Source: CALDSL01 sp039810245 (GTDB lineage Bacteria > Chloroflexota > Anaerolineae > Anaerolineales > Anaerolineaceae). From it: a stretch of DNA of 64,000 bases. The first letter of the stretch is position 1; every line of letters starts with the position of its first letter. Positions 8,080-15,927 of this stretch are shown here, piece after piece. Location: NCBI GenBank assembly GCA_039810245.1, contig JBDHWQ010000002.1:186001-250000 (forward strand). The letters are read 5' to 3'. The translations under genes and the position numbers were made by a program. The notes below the pieces were generated by a model that was given only the letters and a program-made list of their open reading frames with translations, ran no database searches and was not told the origin of the DNA.

Positions 8080-9935
8080 TCTTCGCCCATCAGCTCTTTG
8101 GCAGCGCGTTTGTTGATCTTTCCGCGCTCGTCGGTGCTGAGGATCTTCTTGCGGATGCGGAAGTTCAGCGGGGTCACTTCTAGTAACTCGTCATCCGACA
8201 GGTACTCAATGGCTTCATCCAGGCTCATCTGGCGCGGGGGCGTCAGGCGCACTTCGATATCCTTGTTGGACGAGCGCATATTGGTGAGGTGCTTCTTCTT
8301 GCACACGTTGATGGGGATATCCAGCGAGCGCGTGTTTTCACCGATCACCATGCCTTCATAGACTTCAATACCCGGGCCAATGAACAACGTGCCACGTTCC
8401 TCGGCATTTTTGAGGCCGTAGGTTACGCTGACTCCCGGCTCCCACACCACCAGCGAGCCGGTATTGCGGGATGGGATCGGGCCGGAATAGGGCATATAGC
8501 CGTGGAAAATGGTGTTCATCACGCCCATGCCGCGCGTGGCGGTGAGAAACTGGTAACGGAAACCCAGCAGCCCGCGGGTGGGCACCAGGTAATGCAACCG
8601 GGTAGTGTTTTCGCCGGTAGTCTCCATGTTGAGCATCTGCGCCTTGCGCGAGCCAAGCATTTCCACCACCGTGCCGACGCTCTCCTGGCTGGTTTCAATG
8701 TGCAAATCTTCAAAGGGTTCCAGCGTTTCACCGTTGGGGCCCTGCTTCATGATCACTTCCGGACGCGAGACCTGGAACTCATAACCTTCGCGGCGCATGG
8801 TCTCGATCAGGATCGCCAGGTGCAGCTCACCACGCCCGGAGACCAGGAAGGTATCTGCGCTTTCGGTGTCTTCTACGCGCAGGGCAACGTTGTTGCGCAG
8901 CTCGTCGTACAGGCGCTCGCGCAGTTTGCGGGAAGTGCTCCACTTACCCTCGCGACCGGAGAAGGGCGAGGTGTTGACGCCAAAGGTCATGCGCACGGTT
9001 GGCTCTTCCACCTTGATTGGGGGCAAGGCTTTAGGCGCCAGCGGATCGGCCAGAGTCTCGCCGATCGCAATGCCTTCCAGGCCGGCTACGGCCACAATCT
9101 CGCCCGCGCTGGCATGATCGACTTCGATCTTTTCCAGGCCCTGGTAAACGTACAGGTAGCGCATGCGTTCGGGCAGGATGCTGCCATCCACCTGGATGCG
9201 CGCCACTTCCTGTCCGGCCTTGACCGAGCCGGCGAAGATGCGCCCCACGGCAGTGACACCGCGGTAATCGTCGTAGCCCAGGTTGGTGATCAGCATCTGG
9301 AACGGCGCGTCGGGGTCGACACGCGGTGCGGGGACGGAGTCGAGAATGGCCTGGAACAGCGGCTGCAGGTCGGGGCTCATGTCGGGCGTGCTGCCTGCCT
9401 GTCCGGTGAGACCGTTGGCATAAATGATGGGAAAATCAGCCTGGTCGTCGTTGGCGCCCAGCTCGACGAACAGGTCAAAGGTGCTGTTGAGGGTGTTGTC
9501 AGGGTCGGCATCGCGGCGGTCCATCTTGTTGATCACCACGATAGCCTTGTGGCCCATTTGCAGCGCCTTCTTGAGCACAAAGCGCGTCTGCGGCATGGGG
9601 CCTTCCGCCGAGTCGACCAGCAGCAGAACGCCATCCACCATGTTCATCACGCGCTCCACCTCGCCGCCAAAATCGGCGTGGCCGGGAGTGTCGACAATAT
9701 TGATCTTCACTTGCTTGCCGGTTTTTGGGTCAGGCAAGAGAATAGCGGTGTTCTTGGCCAGGATGGTGATACCGCGCTCGCGCTCCAGATCGTTGGAGTC
9801 CATCACGCGCTCGGCCACCTGCTGGTTCTCGCGGAACACGCGCGCCTGCCGCAGCATCTGGTCCACCAGGGTGGTTTTGCCGTGGTCAACGTGCGCGATA
9901 ATGGCAATGTTGCGTAAATCGGTGCGTTCGATCAT
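8076..9935 (-). CDS. typA: Translational GTPase TypA/BipA
   Basis: This is the ribosome-associated GTPase TypA/BipA, involved in stress and low-temperature ribosome function. The G1 motif AHVDHGKTTL lies near residue 12, followed by RGITI, DTPGHADFGGEVERV and NKMDRRDA. EF-G-like domains and the BipA C-terminal domain with TRGLLGFRYQF come after. The length of 619 residues is normal. I chose the ATG at 9935 (MIERTDLRNI) because an AGAGAAGAG sequence precedes it. The frame runs back to a TTG at 9959, but family members begin at this point. It is monocistronic: a bidirectional terminator lies downstream and an extended -10 promoter upstream. Confidence 0.97.
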   Translation of the reverse strand: MIERTDLRNIAIIAHVDHGKTTLVDQMLRQARVFRENQQVAERVMDSNDLERERGITILAKNTAILLPDPKTGKQVKINIVDTPGHADFGGEVERVMNMVDGVLLLVDSAEGPMPQTRFVLKKALQMGHKAIVVINKMDRRDADPDNTLNSTFDLFVELGANDDQADFPIIYANGLTGQAGSTPDMSPDLQPLFQAILDSVPAPRVDPDAPFQMLITNLGYDDYRGVTAVGRIFAGSVKAGQEVARIQVDGSILPERMRYLYVYQGLEKIEVDHASAGEIVAVAGLEGIAIGETLADPLAPKALPPIKVEEPTVRMTFGVNTSPFSGREGKWSTSRKLRERLYDELRNNVALRVEDTESADTFLVSGRGELHLAILIETMRREGYEFQVSRPEVIMKQGPNGETLEPFEDLHIETSQESVGTVVEMLGSRKAQMLNMETTGENTTRLHYLVPTRGLLGFRYQFLTATRGMGVMNTIFHGYMPYSGPIPSRNTGSLVVWEPGVSVTYGLKNAEERGTLFIGPGIEVYEGMVIGENTRSLDIPINVCKKKHLTNMRSSNKDIEVRLTPPRQMSLDEAIEYLSDDELLEVTPLNFRIRKKILSTDERGKINKRAAKELMGEE

Positions 9936-10245
9936 AAAACTGCTCTTCTCTGCGGTCAAAAAACGGCTATGATGCCATGATTGATAAGACCCCGGCGCTG
10001 GCCGAGGTCACGGATTCCCGCTGGGAGCCGGGAAAAGTGAAGCGGATTATTATACCACACGCGATCCACTTTGCTTAGAGGTATTTTTCTCGGCAATGAT
10101 GGATGTAGTGTTTTTGAAGACACGTTCGATTTTGTCTGTTGGAAAATACGCAAAACAGCGATACTGCCCAATTGTAGATTGGGGTACAATCCAAAAATAC
10201 ATCCCGGTGTAGCCAGGAATCTCGCAGTGCCATGAGGTAAGCGTC
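9936..10245. other. Divergent intergenic region typA / MFS
   Basis: This 310-base non-coding stretch contains the typA leader with its hairpin at 9988-10009, the extended -10 element on the minus strand, and on the plus side GGGGTACAAT at about 10183. The last is a -10-like element without a convincing -35. I see no further gene or RNA. Confidence 0.5.
10049..10057 (-). promoter_or_regulatory. Extended -10 promoter for typA
   Basis: On the minus strand TGG-TATAAT is a consensus extended -10 element. No good -35 is visible, as expected for this promoter class. Initiation would leave a leader of about 105 bases containing a 9-bp hairpin (9988-10009). Confidence 0.6.
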
Positions 10246-11517
10246 GTGGGAGTGTTCATCCGCTGGTTCTCCAACCCCCAGCTCACCGACCCAACCGAAA
10301 AACGCAATTTTATCAACGTCCAGGTAGACGCGATCGGCGTAGGCATCACATCGGCCGTGTCACAGTTCCTGGCGGTATTTTTGACCACCCTGCAGGCCAC
10401 CACTTACCAGGTAGGGCTGCTCACAGCCATGCCGGCGCTGACCGGCTTCCTGCTGTCTATCCCGGTGGGAAACTTCCTGCAAACCCGGCGCAAAATCATT
10501 CCGTGGTTCAGTGCCGCGCGACTGAGCGTGATTTCCTGCTACGTGCTCACCGGGCTGGTGACGATGATCGTGCCGCCCGAAGCGCGGGTGACTGCGGTGC
10601 TGATCATCTGGGCGGTGGCCACGCTGCCGCAAACCATGCTGAGCATCACTTTCTCGGTGGTAATGAACGCTGTAGCCGGGCCGCGTGGGCGCTTCGAGCT
10701 GATGAGCCGGCGCTGGTCGATTCTGGGCTTCACCACCGCGCTGGCAGCGCTGGGCGTAGGTCAGGTATTGGACCGGTTGCGCTTTCCGGTCAATTATGAA
10801 GTGGTGTTTATGGCCACCGCGGTGGGCGGGCTATTAAGCTATTATTTTTCCAGCCGCATCGCGCTGCCGGAAAACACCGCCGCGGGCAAGAGCCAGCGAC
10901 CTGGCTTTCTGCAGCAGTACCGCGATTACGCGCGCGTGATTGGCACGCAGAAACAGTTCCTATCGTTTGTCATCAAGCGCACCGTGTTCCTGACCGGAAC
11001 AACCATGGCGCTGCCGTTGTTCCCGATCTACTTTGTGCGCGTGGTCAATCTATCCAACAGCTGGATCGCGGGCATCACCACCGCGCAGACGGCTGTGATG
11101 GTGATCGGCTATTTTGCATGGACGCAGCAGTCACGGCGACGCGGCTCACGGCCGGTGCTGCTGTGGACTACGATGGCGCTCGCGCTGTATCCCATCTTCG
11201 TGGCATTCACGCGTACCCCGTGGGTGATTGTGGCGCTGGCAGGGTCGGTAGGTATCTTCCAGGCAGGCTGGGAGCTGGTCAATTTTGACGAGCTGATGAA
11301 CACGATCCCACCCGAGTTCAGCGCTACATTTGTGTCGTTCTCACAGAGCATGCAATTCCTGGCTTCCATCGTCGCGCCGCTGGTAGGGTCATTCCTGGCA
11401 GACACCTTCAGCGTGAGCGCGGCGCTGATCGTGGCGGGCGCTATTCGCATGCTTGGCGCGCTGATGTTTTACTCGAGCAAACCGGCAGCGCGTGTCGAAT
11501 CCGCTCAAGCCGGGTAA
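10246..11517 (+). CDS. MFS transporter
   Basis: The 423-residue polytopic membrane protein has about twelve hydrophobic segments. A loop rich in Arg/Lys (NFLQTRRKIIPW) after the second or third segment resembles the MFS A-motif position. A cytoplasmic loop in the middle (RIALPENTAAGKSQRPGF) separates two six-helix halves. The substrate is not predictable. The GTG start is supported by GAGGT about 8 bases upstream. It is followed after about 100 bases by the rhodanese gene; a GGTACAAT -10-like element at 11554 suggests the latter has its own promoter. Confidence 0.85.
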   Translation: MGVFIRWFSNPQLTDPTEKRNFINVQVDAIGVGITSAVSQFLAVFLTTLQATTYQVGLLTAMPALTGFLLSIPVGNFLQTRRKIIPWFSAARLSVISCYVLTGLVTMIVPPEARVTAVLIIWAVATLPQTMLSITFSVVMNAVAGPRGRFELMSRRWSILGFTTALAALGVGQVLDRLRFPVNYEVVFMATAVGGLLSYYFSSRIALPENTAAGKSQRPGFLQQYRDYARVIGTQKQFLSFVIKRTVFLTGTTMALPLFPIYFVRVVNLSNSWIAGITTAQTAVMVIGYFAWTQQSRRRGSRPVLLWTTMALALYPIFVAFTRTPWVIVALAGSVGIFQAGWELVNFDELMNTIPPEFSATFVSFSQSMQFLASIVAPLVGSFLADTFSVSAALIVAGAIRMLGALMFYSSKPAARVESAQAG

Positions 11518-11615
11518 AGGTTGTATAGGGCTGCCGGTTTTCACCCTGTTTCCGGTACAATAAAGGCCAGGCGCAGCCAAAAGCTGCACTGGAAAACCGT
11601 AAAACAGGGACGAGG

Positions 11616-12092
11616 ATGGCAAAGAAGGTAACCCGAAAACAGCGACAAAGCAGTTCGATTTTTCCCATCGTGATGATTGCGGCAGGCGCAGTGTTATTTG
11701 TAGCGTTTCTGGTATGGGCTGCGATCAACAGCGAGCGTCAGGTCAACCAATCCAACTCGGCCAACAGCCAGCAGGTGACTCGCCTCAGCCTGGCGGACGC
11801 TAAAACTGCGTATGACCAGAAGTCGGCTGTGTTCGTGGATGTGCGCGACGCGGCTTCGTTTGCGGCCGGGCATATCCCCGGTTCAGTCAATATCCCGGTG
11901 GGCGAAATTCAGGCGCGCGCAGGCGAGCTGGACCCCAACGCCTGGATTGTCACTTACTGCACCTGACCGGCGGAAGAATCGAGTGCCCGTGCGGCACAGA
12001 CCTTGAAAAGCCTGGGGTACCAGAACGTGCAGCCAATTTTGGGCGGTTACGCTGCCTGGGTGGACGCAGGATACCCGATCGAACAACAATAA
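11616..12092 (+). CDS. Membrane-anchored rhodanese-like protein, probable selenoprotein (UGA at codon 117)
   Basis: The protein has 158 residues if the in-frame TGA at 11964-11966 is read as selenocysteine. A basic N-terminus (KKVTRKQRQ) and one TM segment (about 15-37) anchor an extracytoplasmic rhodanese domain, with FVDVRD and GHIPGSVNIP typical of the fold. The active-site loop reads YCT-U-PAEESSARAA. Aligned to the canonical C-x4-RSA loop, U117 takes the catalytic Cys position, with Cys115 two residues before. The frame then continues with normal rhodanese sequence (GYQNVQPILGGYAAW) to a TAA. This argues for recoding rather than a pseudogene. A SECIS-like hairpin lies just downstream of the UGA. 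No selA, selB, selC or selD is in the window. Reading the TGA as a stop would leave a truncated, catalytically dead 116-residue product. Confidence 0.8.
11964..11997 (+). promoter_or_regulatory. UGA codon with SECIS-like hairpin
   Basis: Downstream of the TGA, GTGCC (11983-11987) pairs with GGCAC (11993-11997) around the loop CGTGC. The loop contains a GU and lies about 22 bases after the UGA, within the distance usual for bacterial SECIS elements read by SelB. The stem is short (5 bp), so this is supporting evidence only. Confidence 0.55.
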
Positions 12093-12103
12093 ACGAGATG
12101 GAA

Positions 12104-12146
12104 AACCAAAACGGCTGCCTGGGAATCCCAGGCAGCCGTTTTGGTT
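12104..12146 (+). terminator. Rho-independent terminator after the rhodanese gene
   Basis: 21-base perfectly complementary arms (AACCAAAACGGCTGCCTGGGA and its complement) surround one base, 12 bases after the TAA. Supports the TAA at 12090-12092, not the internal TGA, as the gene end. Confidence 0.9.
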
Positions 12147-12266
12147 GGACTGCTATCACGCGCCGGCCTGTGAAATGGTTCTTACCGGCCGGCTGCAGGT
12201 TGCTGAAATCGGTTGATGGGGAAAGTGACGAAAACGATTCCCTGCCAGATTGCTCGCCCGGCAATC

Positions 12267-12295
12267 TTGACTTTTTGGGCCGCTGTCCATAGAAT
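12267..12295 (+). promoter_or_regulatory. Sigma-70-type promoter of the gcv operon
   Basis: TTGACT and TAGAAT are separated by 17 bases. Initiation about 7 bases downstream would begin the transcript shortly before the glycine riboswitch, as expected. Confidence 0.8.
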
Positions 12296-12317
12296 CAGGT
12301 AGTTCCATATGCTGAAA

Positions 12318-12483
12318 GCTGGGAAGAGACCGGAATACAGGCACCGAAGGGGCAATCCGGCACGCTGGCTGCGTGCAGGTGAATCTCTCAGGTAAAAGGA
12401 CCCACTTTCACTCTCTCTGGAAAGTCGCAAGACACCGAAGGTGCAAACCCGCAAGGGCGAATCTCTCAGGTCATGAACAGAGA
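12318..12483 (+). ncRNA. Tandem glycine riboswitch
   Basis: Two consecutive glycine aptamers share the hallmark segments. The first has GGGAAGAGACC, CACCGAAGGGGCAA and GTGAATCTCTCAGGTAAAAGGAC. The second has CTCTGGAAAG, CACCGAAGGTGCAAA and GCGAATCTCTCAGGTCATGAACAGAG. The linker is short. It precedes a terminator hairpin and gcvH, the typical target. Glycine binding is expected to switch expression of the glycine cleavage genes on. Confidence 0.95.
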
Positions 12484-12517
12484 AACACGCCATGTTCTAC
12501 AGGCGTGTTTCGTTCTT
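12482..12517 (+). terminator. Riboswitch expression platform (terminator)
   Basis: AAACACGCC and GGCGTGTTT pair around ATGTTCTACA and are followed by a T-rich run (TCGTTCTTT). It lies directly after the second aptamer, so glycine-dependent transcription termination is the likely mechanism. Confidence 0.8.
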
Positions 12518-12552
12518 TAATCCCCACCCCACTTTTTTGCAGGAGACAATCC

Positions 12553-12945
12553 ATGAAAATCCCCAGCGATTTAAAATTCACCAGCACGGATGAATGGGTC
12601 AAACTGGATGGCGATATTGCCACCATGGGCGTTACCGATTACGCGCAGGATCAGCTTTCGGATATCGTTTTCGTCGAAATCACCCTGGGCGTTGGCGAAG
12701 CGGCGCGCAAGAACACCACCTGCGTCACGCTCGAATCGGTCAAAGCCGCGGCGGACGTCAACTGCCCGGTAAATGGTGAGGTGGTGGAAGTCAACGAAAG
12801 CCTGCCGCAAAGCCCCGAATTGGTCAACACTGACCCGTACGGCGCCGCCTGGATGCTGAAGATCAAGCTCTCCAATCCTGCCGAAGTTGATTCGATGATG
12901 GACGCGGCTGCGTACGAAAAATACTGCGAAGAACGGAGCCATTAA
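12553..12945 (+). CDS. gcvH: Glycine cleavage system H protein
   Basis: The 130-residue lipoyl carrier shuttles the aminomethyl group between the P, T and L proteins. It has the typical start KFTSTDEWVKLDGD, the ITDYAQ-like segment VTDYAQDQLSDIVF, and the lipoylation site ESVKAAADV with Lys64. The ATG at 12553 has an AGGAGA site 7 bases upstream. The open frame extends upstream into the riboswitch but that part is not coding. Its TAA shares a base with the ATG of gcvPA. Regulation is by the upstream glycine riboswitch. Confidence 0.97.
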   Translation: MKIPSDLKFTSTDEWVKLDGDIATMGVTDYAQDQLSDIVFVEITLGVGEAARKNTTCVTLESVKAAADVNCPVNGEVVEVNESLPQSPELVNTDPYGAAWMLKIKLSNPAEVDSMMDAAAYEKYCEERSH

Positions 12946-14300
12946 TGTTCATCCCCCATACGAATGACGAACGCGAAGCCATGCTTCGCGTTATTGGCGT
13001 GGAGAAGCTGGAAGACCTCTTCCGCGATGTACCGGAAGAATTCCGCTTCCCGCGGTTGAACCTGCCACCCGCGCTGACCGAGATGGAAGCGGTGGAAGAG
13101 CTGTCAGAGCTGGCGCTGGCCAATGAAGGCACGCGCGACCTGGCATGCTTCTTAGGCGCGGGCGCATATAACCACTACATCCCCGCCGCGGTGGATGCGA
13201 TCATCCGCCGGGGTGAATTCCTGACAGCCTACACGCCCTACCAGCCGGAAGTATCGCAAGGCACCCTGCAGGCAGTGTTTGAATACCAGTCGCTGATTGC
13301 TAACCTGACCGGGATGGATGTGAGCAACGCCTCGCATTACGACGGCGCGACCGCCACGGCTGAGGCCGCGGTGATGGCGTACCATAACTTCCGCGGCAAG
13401 CGTACCAAAATTCTGCTGGCGCACACCGTGCACCCGCAGTACCGCGAGACGGTGCGCACCTACATGCAAGGCTATACCGATCTGACCATCGAGGGCGACA
13501 ATGTTCCCGATGATGCGCTGGTTTCGCCATGCGACACGCTGAGCGGCCAGATCGACGCCAACACCGCGCTGGTGGTGGTGCAGTACCCCGACTTCTTCGG
13601 GCGGCTGTACGACTACACCGAGATGGTGGAAGCGGCGCACGCGCAGGGCGCGCTGGTGTGCATCGCCACCAACCCGATCGCGCTGGGCCTGCTTAAGGCG
13701 CCGGGCGCGTTTGGCGCGGACATCGTGGTGGGCGAAGGCCAGCCGCTGGGCATTCCCCTGTCGTTTGGCGGGCCGTACCTGGGCATCTTTGCCACCAAGA
13801 AAGATTACGTGCGCAAGATTGCCGGCCGCCTGGTAGGTGAAACCGTGGACGGCGAGGGACGGCGCGCCTACGTGCTGACCCTCACCGCGCGCGAGCAGCA
13901 TATCCGCCGCGAGAAAGCCACGTCGAATATCTGCACCAACGTGGGGCTGATCGCGCTGGCTTCGACCGTATATATGAGCCTGCTGGGCAAGAGCGGGCTG
14001 CGCAAGGTGGCCGAGCTGTGCTACCAGAAGGCGCACTATGCCGCAGAAGAAATCGCCTCGATCCCCGGATTTTCGGTATGCTCGGGCGCGCCGTTCTTCC
14101 ACGAGTTTATCGTGTGCTGCCCGGCCCCGGTAGAAGAGATCAACGCGCACCTGCTGGATCATGGCATCCTGGGCGGGTATGACCTGGGCAAAGAATTCCC
14201 GTCGATGAAGGACCGCATGCTGGTGGCGGTGACGGAAATGAACAGCCGCGATCAGATTGACGCGCTGGTGGATGCCCTGAAGGAGTTTTCCAATGACTGA
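12945..14300 (+). CDS. gcvPA: Glycine dehydrogenase (decarboxylating) subunit 1
   Basis: This 451-residue alpha subunit belongs to the split P protein, which decarboxylates glycine with PLP. Characteristic parts are the N-terminal FIPHTNDEREAMLRVIGV, FLGAGAYNHYIPAAVDAIIRR, the Ser/Thr-rich DVSNASHYDGATATAEA segment and SFGGPYLGIFATKKDYVRK. The PLP lysine resides in subunit 2, as normal for the two-subunit form. The start overlaps the gcvH stop by one base and its end overlaps gcvPB by 8 bases, giving tight translational coupling. The aminomethyltransferase gene gcvT and lpd are not in this operon and must lie elsewhere. Confidence 0.97.
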   Translation: MFIPHTNDEREAMLRVIGVEKLEDLFRDVPEEFRFPRLNLPPALTEMEAVEELSELALANEGTRDLACFLGAGAYNHYIPAAVDAIIRRGEFLTAYTPYQPEVSQGTLQAVFEYQSLIANLTGMDVSNASHYDGATATAEAAVMAYHNFRGKRTKILLAHTVHPQYRETVRTYMQGYTDLTIEGDNVPDDALVSPCDTLSGQIDANTALVVVQYPDFFGRLYDYTEMVEAAHAQGALVCIATNPIALGLLKAPGAFGADIVVGEGQPLGIPLSFGGPYLGIFATKKDYVRKIAGRLVGETVDGEGRRAYVLTLTAREQHIRREKATSNICTNVGLIALASTVYMSLLGKSGLRKVAELCYQKAHYAAEEIASIPGFSVCSGAPFFHEFIVCCPAPVEEINAHLLDHGILGGYDLGKEFPSMKDRMLVAVTEMNSRDQIDALVDALKEFSND

Positions 14301-15756
14301 GCCTACCATCTACGAACTCTCCTCGCCCGGGCGCGTGGGCGTGCGCTTCCCCGATGCGGACGTGCCCCCCACTCCGCTGCCCGAAGGTTTTGTGCGCGAA
14401 GACCTGCCCATGCCGGAAGTATCCGAGCTGGACGTGGTACGGCATTTTACCCACCTTTCCGCGCTGAACTATTCGATTGACGCCGGGTTCTACCCGCTGG
14501 GGTCATGCACCATGAAGTACAACCCCAAGATCAACGAAGAAATGGCGCGCCTGCCGGGGTTTGCCTTCACGCATCCCTTGCAGCCAGTCGAGACAGTGCA
14601 GGGTAACCTGGCGCTGATGTACGTGCTGCAGGATTGGCTGAAGGCCATCAGCGGGTTTGAGGCGATAACGCTGCAGCCCGCGGCCGGCGCGCACGGCGAG
14701 CTGGTGGGCATCCTCATCATCCGCGCCTACCATCACGATCGCGGCGACAGCAAGCGCACCAAAATCCTGGTGCCCGATTCGGCGCATGGAACCAACCCGG
14801 CCTCTTCGGTGATCGCCGGCTATGAAGTAGTCAACATCAAAACGGACGCGGACGGGAATGTGGATCTGGACTCGCTGCGCGCGGTGTGCGATGAAACCAC
14901 CGCCGGGCTGATGTTGACCAACCCCAATACGCTGGGGCTGTTCGATTGCAATGTTAAAGACGTGATCCGCATCGTGCATGAGGCCGGCGGCCTGGTGTAC
15001 GGCGACGGCGCCAACCTCAACGCGCTGCTGGGCATTGTGCGCCCGGGCGACGTGGGCTTTGACGTGATGCACTTCAACCTGCACAAAACCTTCTCCACCC
15101 CGCACGGTGGTGGCGGCCCGGGCTCCGGCCCGGTGGGCGTGGCCGCGCACCTGGCGGACTTCCTGCCCGACCCGGTGGTGGAGATCGTGGAACCCGGCAC
15201 GGCCACCGAAGCGCCGCTGTACGGTTTTGCGCACCCGGCCAAGAGCATTGGGCGCATCAAGTCGTTCCACGGGCATTTCGGCATGCTGGTGCGCGCGTTC
15301 ACCTACATCGCCATGAACGGCGCAGAAGGCATGCGCGCCATTGCTGAACACGCTGTACTGAATGCGAACTACCTGATGGCGCGGCTGAAAGACACCTACC
15401 ACGTGCCGTACGGCCGTATCTGCATGCACGAATTTGTGATGGAAGGCAAGTTTGATGACGTACCGGATGTGCGCGCATTGGACATCGCCAAGCGGTTGAT
15501 GGATTACAAGTTCCACCCACCGACTAACTACTTCCCGCTGATCGTGCACGAAGCGCTGATGATCGAGCCGACCGAGACGGAAAACAAACAGACGCTGGAC
15601 AGCTTCGTTGACGCGCTGCTGCAGATCGCGCAGGAAGCGCGCAGCAACCCCGAGCTGCTCAAGCAGGCTCCGCACGATACCCCCATTGGCCGTGTGGACG
15701 AAGTGAAAGCTGCCAAAGACCTGGTGCTGTGTTGCTGGATGCCGGACGCCGTCTAG
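14293..15756 (+). CDS. gcvPB: Glycine dehydrogenase (decarboxylating) subunit 2
   Basis: This 487-residue beta subunit of the P protein carries the PLP-binding lysine in NLHKTFSTPHGGGGPGSGP (Lys265). Other signatures are GSCTMKYNPKINE near residue 70, LQPAAGAHGELVG and SAHGTNPASS. Together with gcvPA it makes the active decarboxylase that passes the aminomethyl group to lipoyl-GcvH. It is the last gene of the riboswitch-controlled operon. A rho-independent terminator follows 28 bases after the stop. Confidence 0.97.
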   Translation: MTEPTIYELSSPGRVGVRFPDADVPPTPLPEGFVREDLPMPEVSELDVVRHFTHLSALNYSIDAGFYPLGSCTMKYNPKINEEMARLPGFAFTHPLQPVETVQGNLALMYVLQDWLKAISGFEAITLQPAAGAHGELVGILIIRAYHHDRGDSKRTKILVPDSAHGTNPASSVIAGYEVVNIKTDADGNVDLDSLRAVCDETTAGLMLTNPNTLGLFDCNVKDVIRIVHEAGGLVYGDGANLNALLGIVRPGDVGFDVMHFNLHKTFSTPHGGGGPGSGPVGVAAHLADFLPDPVVEIVEPGTATEAPLYGFAHPAKSIGRIKSFHGHFGMLVRAFTYIAMNGAEGMRAIAEHAVLNANYLMARLKDTYHVPYGRICMHEFVMEGKFDDVPDVRALDIAKRLMDYKFHPPTNYFPLIVHEALMIEPTETENKQTLDSFVDALLQIAQEARSNPELLKQAPHDTPIGRVDEVKAAKDLVLCCWMPDAV

Positions 15757-15784
15757 CCTCACAGCGAGACGCCGGTTGACACTC

Positions 15785-15823
15785 GCCAGCTCCTGAGAAC
15801 CATTTTCAGGGGCTGGCTTTTTA
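15785..15823 (+). terminator. Terminator of the gcv operon
   Basis: GCCAGCTCCTGA pairs with TCAGGGGCTGGC (one G-T wobble) around a 9-base loop, followed by T6. It separates the gcv operon from the aldehyde oxidoreductase gene. Confidence 0.85.
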
Positions 15824-15849
15824 TCGCAAAAGGCGGAGAGGGTATGCAC

Positions 15850-15878
15850 TTGCCTGCATTCCGGGCGCTCTCTATAAT
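15850..15878 (+). promoter_or_regulatory. Sigma-70-type promoter of the aldehyde oxidoreductase gene
   Basis: TTGCCT, a 17-base spacer and a perfect TATAAT lie 50 bases before the ATG at 15928. Confidence 0.7.
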
Positions 15879-15927
15879 TAATACCAGGCTGGCAAACCAA
15901 CTTCCCCCACATACAGGAGAAAACTCC

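Noticed and set aside
8289..9917. 542-codon open frame on the plus strand
   Set aside because: Antisense shadow of typA caused by high GC; no family resemblance and composition of a shadow frame.
11964..12092. Rhodanese gene as a pseudogene with a nonsense mutation
   Set aside because: The stop is exactly at the catalytic position, the downstream frame is intact and conserved, and the terminator follows the later TAA.
12373..12552. gcvH starting 60 codons earlier
   Set aside because: These bases form the second glycine aptamer and terminator; the ATG at 12553 has a clear AGGAGA site.
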